Position numbers and translations under genes: made by a program. Below the pieces are notes generated by a model that saw nothing but the letters and a program-made list of their open reading frames with translations, searched no databases and was not told where the DNA came from. Positions 40,034 through 43,190 of a DNA stretch of 43,190 nt are shown in pieces; within the stretch, counting starts at the first letter, position 1, and each line of letters starts with the position of its first letter. Source of the DNA: a virus; the IMG/VR virus record IMGVR_UViG_3300005748_000092, positions 1 to 43,190 of that record, one strand, 5' to 3'.

Positions 40034-40537
40034 ATGAGAGATTTATTTTTGGATAATGACGCTACGAAGTTTATAGAGAATCAGAAAAGATTAATAAATG
40101 AAGGGCGAATTTGGTTGAACATTGTAAATAATGAAGAGGTAAAATCTTTTATTATTTCACTAAATACCGAAGATCAGTTGTTTGAAAAAGGGATTAATTC
40201 AAAAGGGGTTTCTTTAAAAGAGATTGGCGGCAATGATTTCACCGCCTCTGGATATTCACCAGTAACAATTGAAATCAAAAGAAGAAAAGGTGGTAAAAGT
40301 GGCCGGATAACAAATATAACCCTGTATGATACGGGAGATTATTACGACAGCCACGAGGTTGAGGTTGATGAGTCTGGTTTTGAAATAGACGCAAACCCAA
40401 TAAAAGAAGATACAAACCTTTTTGAAGAATGGGGAGAGGATATTGTTGGATTAACAGACGAAAGTTTGAATAAATTGAGTAGGTTTTTGCTTGAAAAATA
40501 TATACAGTACACGCGTGAGGTTATTTTCAAAATCTAA
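40034..40537 (+). CDS. Tail completion / virion morphogenesis-like protein
   Basis: 167 residues. The C-terminal half (ITNITLYDTGDYYDSHEVEV, then EEWGEDIVGLTDESLNKLSRF) resembles a minor tail or completion family: a LYDTG-x-YYDS strand followed by a WG-x-D-I-x-GLTDE helix. The gene follows the terminator and has no clear promoter, so it is read by read-through or from a weak promoter. The next gene overlaps its 3' end in another frame. Confidence 0.5.
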   Translation: MRDLFLDNDATKFIENQKRLINEGRIWLNIVNNEEVKSFIISLNTEDQLFEKGINSKGVSLKEIGGNDFTASGYSPVTIEIKRRKGGKSGRITNITLYDTGDYYDSHEVEVDESGFEIDANPIKEDTNLFEEWGEDIVGLTDESLNKLSRFLLEKYIQYTREVIFKI

Positions 40538-41027
40538 GTCAGAACCAAATATTGAAAAAATAGAACTTTTCAAGTCTTTGGATGATATGTGGTTACATAA
40601 CTGGCAAGAACTTAATAAGTCAAGCGATTTGAAATGGTTGATTAGAAACGAACATGACAGAGAGAAAAAAGTTAACTCAATTGAATTAGATAACAAGTTT
40701 TTAGAGTTAATGGATGAGTGGTTTGAATTAACCAAACAAGGGAGCAACAGAAAAGAACTGTATGCAATTATGAGAAAATTAATAATTGCAAGAAATAAAG
40801 TTTTGAATGGTGATACTTTTCAAATGAATTGGGTTAACCAGTATGAGCAAAAAATAAAAGATTTGGTTGGAAAACCTCAAAAGATAGACCCAGACAAACA
40901 AAGGATGGAATTATCATTGATTGCGAAAAGAGAAATTGATAAACACCGGATAACGGTAGTCGATTATATGAAATTAACAGAAGTAATAATTGAACAAAAC
41001 AGTTCTAATACTACGATAGATGGCTAA
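40515..41027 (+). CDS. Tail assembly chaperone-like protein
   Basis: 170 residues from a GTG at 40515 (VRLFSKSKSEPN), preferred over a TTG at 40491 because proteins in this place often start with a short LFSKSK-like strand. It is highly charged and helical, and lies directly before the tape-measure gene, the usual place of a tail assembly chaperone. It overlaps the previous gene by 23 bases in a different frame; I see no slippery heptamer. Its stop region overlaps the tape-measure start. Confidence 0.45.
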   Translation: MRLFSKSKSEPNIEKIELFKSLDDMWLHNWQELNKSSDLKWLIRNEHDREKKVNSIELDNKFLELMDEWFELTKQGSNRKELYAIMRKLIIARNKVLNGDTFQMNWVNQYEQKIKDLVGKPQKIDPDKQRMELSLIAKREIDKHRITVVDYMKLTEVIIEQNSSNTTIDG

Positions 41028-43190
41028 AATAAACAGGAACGAAGTAATACAAGATGATTTTTACGGGCCTTATATTGATAGCCTTGATGCTGTAATTAAA
41101 AAAACACAGGAAGCATCAAAACAGCAAAAAGCATTCAATGAAGAAGCCGCTAAAACAGCTCAAATTGTAGATAATTCTGCTAAGGGAGTAAGAGATTTGA
41201 ACGCTGCAAATGACAAATCAAAGTCATCACTAGAAGCAAAACAGAAACTAGACAAACAGATTGTTAAACTAGAAGCTGAAAAAGCCAATATTTTAAAAGA
41301 AGAAAAAAAGCAATTAGCTGCTTTAAGATTAGAACGCCAAAGAGAAAATAAACTTTTAAAAGAAGAAGCAATTTTAACCTCAAAAAGTTCAACTGAGTAT
41401 GAAAAACAAAGCGTTCGATTAAACAGGCTTAGAAAAGAGTACAAAGGTTTAGTATTAGAAGAAGGCAAAACAACGGCTCAAACTAAAAAACTACTAAAAG
41501 AAATCACTCAATTAGACAGCCGATTAAAAGCGGTTGACAAATCTGTTGGACAATCTCAAAGAGAAGTAGGAAACTACGGAAAATCAATTGACAAATTAAA
41601 GAGCACTTTAGGTCAATTAGGATTAGCGTTTGGAGCCTTTACGCTTGTTAGAAATGTATTCAAAATCAACAAAGAATTTGAAGAAAGTTTAGCGAGTTTA
41701 TCGGCTATTACTGGTGTTGTTGGAAAGGATTTTGAAGAATTTAAAGTAAATGTTCAAGATGTAGCAACAGAAACTAAAAAGAGCGCAACAGAAGTAGCCC
41801 AGGCATTTGAAATTGTAGGATCAGCAAAACCTGAATTATTAGCCAACGCTGACGCACTTGCTGAAGTTACCAAACAAGCCATTATATTAAGCCAGGCAAC
41901 AAAATTAGACCTCGAAACTACTTCAAGAAGTTTAACAGGTACACTAAATCAATTTAACTTAGCGGCTGAAGAAGCTGGTAGAGTTACAAATGCTTTAGCG
42001 GCTGGTTCGCAAGCAGGGGCGGCTCCAGTTAACTTGATTACTGAATCACTAGATAAATTTGGTACGGTTGCCAATAGTATTAATGTATCGGTTGAACAAT
42101 CTATTGGATTAATTGAAACATTAGCTGAAAAGAACATCACAGGAGCCGAGGCCGGAACAAAACTAAGAAACGTATTAACAACAATTGCAACGGCTGAAAC
42201 ATTACCTCCTAAAGCATTGGCGGCACTTGAAAAATATGGGGTAAATACAGCTTTAGTTGCTGATACTTCGGTTGATTTACAAGTACGGTTAAAAGAATTA
42301 TCAAAAATCCAAGGAGATGTAAACGCTTTAAATGATGTATTTGGAAAACAAAACTTAGTTGTTGGCCAAACATTATTGCAAAATGTTGATAAAGTACAAG
42401 ATTATACAAGTGCGGTAACTGGAACAAATACGGCAGTTGAACAGGCGGCAATTAATCAAGACACGTTGTCCGCTATAATTGACAAATTAAAGGCAGCGTG
42501 GGAGGCTGTGGTAATTAAATTTACAGAGGGCACAGGGTCATTAAACTTACTCAAAGCGGTTTTATCATTTGTTGCAGAAAATTTAGAGGCGTTATTGAAA
42601 ACAATCGCAACAGCTACGGTTGCATTTGGAGGGTATAAAGCGGCTGTAAAAGCGGCTGAAGTAGCTAACAGTTTGTTTGGAAAATCAGTAATTAAAAACA
42701 CTAAAAATGCCGGTTTGCTTGGTGCGGCTTTGGGTGTTGTTGCAATTGCAGCGTTTGAAGTTTTTGACAAACTAACAAGAGCGACAAAGGCAGAGGCAGC
42801 ATTAAGCCGTGCCTCAGAAGAAACAGCTAAAAGATTGGATGAAGAAAAAGTTCAAATGAGCTTATTAGGAAAAGCAATAAACGACACAACGGCTGGAAGT
42901 AAAGAAAGACAAAAGGTCATTGATGAAATCAACGCTAAATACGGAACCACTTTAAAAAACCTAAAAGATGAAGCAGCATTTTTAAAACAAATTGAAGGTG
43001 CTTACAAGGATATCGTAAAACAATTAGAATTAAAAATTGGCATTCAAGTAGTAACAGACGAATTAATTGAAGCTGAAAAAGAGTTTCGAGGTATCAAAAG
43101 ACGTATTGAATCCGGAGAGGGAACAATTGACGATTTTTTACAAGCAGAGGAAGCCGAGCAAGCGGTAAAAGCTCTTAGAAATGAATTAGC
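41020..43190 (+). CDS. Tail tape measure protein, N-terminal part (3' end cut by window edge)
   Basis: At least 723 codons, open to the right edge, starting at the ATG inside the previous gene. Residues 1-190 are a charged coiled coil (QKLDKQIVKLEAEKANILK). Residues about 230-440 match the TP901-type tape measure core: LTGTLNQFNLAAEEAGRVTN, then GTVANSINVSVEQSIGLIETL and a GAEAGTKLRNVL block. Hydrophobic helices near 515-590 could cross the host membrane during DNA entry. The end of the gene is probably the frame at 1-1077, though the two edges do not join in frame directly. Confidence 0.85.
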   Translation, partial: MAKINRNEVIQDDFYGPYIDSLDAVIKKTQEASKQQKAFNEEAAKTAQIVDNSAKGVRDLNAANDKSKSSLEAKQKLDKQIVKLEAEKANILKEEKKQLAALRLERQRENKLLKEEAILTSKSSTEYEKQSVRLNRLRKEYKGLVLEEGKTTAQTKKLLKEITQLDSRLKAVDKSVGQSQREVGNYGKSIDKLKSTLGQLGLAFGAFTLVRNVFKINKEFEESLASLSAITGVVGKDFEEFKVNVQDVATETKKSATEVAQAFEIVGSAKPELLANADALAEVTKQAIILSQATKLDLETTSRSLTGTLNQFNLAAEEAGRVTNALAAGSQAGAAPVNLITESLDKFGTVANSINVSVEQSIGLIETLAEKNITGAEAGTKLRNVLTTIATAETLPPKALAALEKYGVNTALVADTSVDLQVRLKELSKIQGDVNALNDVFGKQNLVVGQTLLQNVDKVQDYTSAVTGTNTAVEQAAINQDTLSAIIDKLKAAWEAVVIKFTEGTGSLNLLKAVLSFVAENLEALLKTIATATVAFGGYKAAVKAAEVANSLFGKSVIKNTKNAGLLGAALGVVAIAAFEVFDKLTRATKAEAALSRASEETAKRLDEEKVQMSLLGKAINDTTAGSKERQKVIDEINAKYGTTLKNLKDEAAFLKQIEGAYKDIVKQLELKIGIQVVTDELIEAEKEFRGIKRRIESGEGTIDDFLQAEEAEQAVKALRNEL

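Noticed and set aside
40479-40537. Programmed frameshift between the two genes before the tape measure (lambda G/GT type)
   Set aside because: The second frame is reached by +1 or -2, not -1; no slippery heptamer is visible; and a GTG start at 40515 gives a sensible N-terminus.
1-43190. Integrase, excisionase or att site
   Set aside because: No tyrosine or serine recombinase motif was found in any frame; the tRNA-like element alone is not evidence for an attachment site.
1-43190. CRISPR array or retron
   Set aside because: No series of regularly spaced direct repeats and no reverse transcriptase motif (YxDD in context) was seen.

Overview
The window is a phage genome, or nearly all of one, from a host in the Bacteroidota, most probably a marine or freshwater Flavobacteriia. 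Every gene I can support lies on the plus strand, and the DNA is AT-rich. Three things point to that host group: translation starts with A/T-rich leaders and little Shine-Dalgarno signal; promoters of the Bacteroidota type (TTG at -33, TAnnTTTG at -7); and families common in Bacteroidota phages, such as a DUF4494-like protein and a protein ending in HQLQNLYFALTGEE. A tape-measure gene, a terminase, a portal and separate tail genes suggest a long non-contractile tail (siphovirus-like). I see no integrase, excisionase or divergent repressor, so lysogeny is not supported. The sequence is opened inside the tape-measure gene: its front lies at the right end and its back at the left end.

Layout: 1-8.1 kb holds the end of the tape measure, then hub, tip and other tail structural genes. 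8.1-11.7 kb is the lysis and exit region: a papain-like cysteine peptidase, small membrane proteins, an M15 peptidase endolysin and spanin-like proteins, with one HNH homing endonuclease inserted. A strong terminator at 11.77 kb closes this late unit. 11.8-17.0 kb carries replication and recombination: a DnaA domain IV-like protein, a RecT annealing protein, a PD-(D/E)XK-type nuclease, a winged-helix replication protein and a possible helicase loader. 17.1-19.7 kb holds small genes plus a NinB-like, NinG-like HNH and RusA-like set. 19.77-22.6 kb starts with an XRE regulator. 22.6-23.35 kb holds the small terminase. 23.4-26.9 kb is an island of small genes with structured RNA and a tRNA-like element. 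26.9-32.5 kb holds the large terminase (split by an intein), portal and scaffold. 32.6-41 kb holds capsid, head-tail joining, an SGNH-hydrolase tail protein and the tail tube; the tape measure follows.

The clearest undescribed signal is a regulatory module present four times, at about 11.81, 17.13, 19.71 and 23.41 kb. Each copy has a 19-bp palindrome (consensus ATTTAGAAnnnTTCTAAAT), exactly 10 bp, a TTG-like -33 box, exactly 22 bp, and a -7 box. The four copies start four consecutive early transcripts, one of them the XRE regulator gene itself, whose start codon lies only 4 nt after the -7 box. I infer one regulator-controlled early regulon. Other notable points are a class 3 intein (W-C-T residues visible) between Lys and Ser of the terminase P-loop; a promoter-driven, pseudoknot-capable leader with an overlapping terminator before the nuclease gene; a tRNA-like element with anticodon CAT but no recognisable D-arm; and a tail protein whose SGNH hydrolase motifs appear in circularly permuted order.

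These statements come from reading the sequence. Family names rest on motif recognition, not on a database search.
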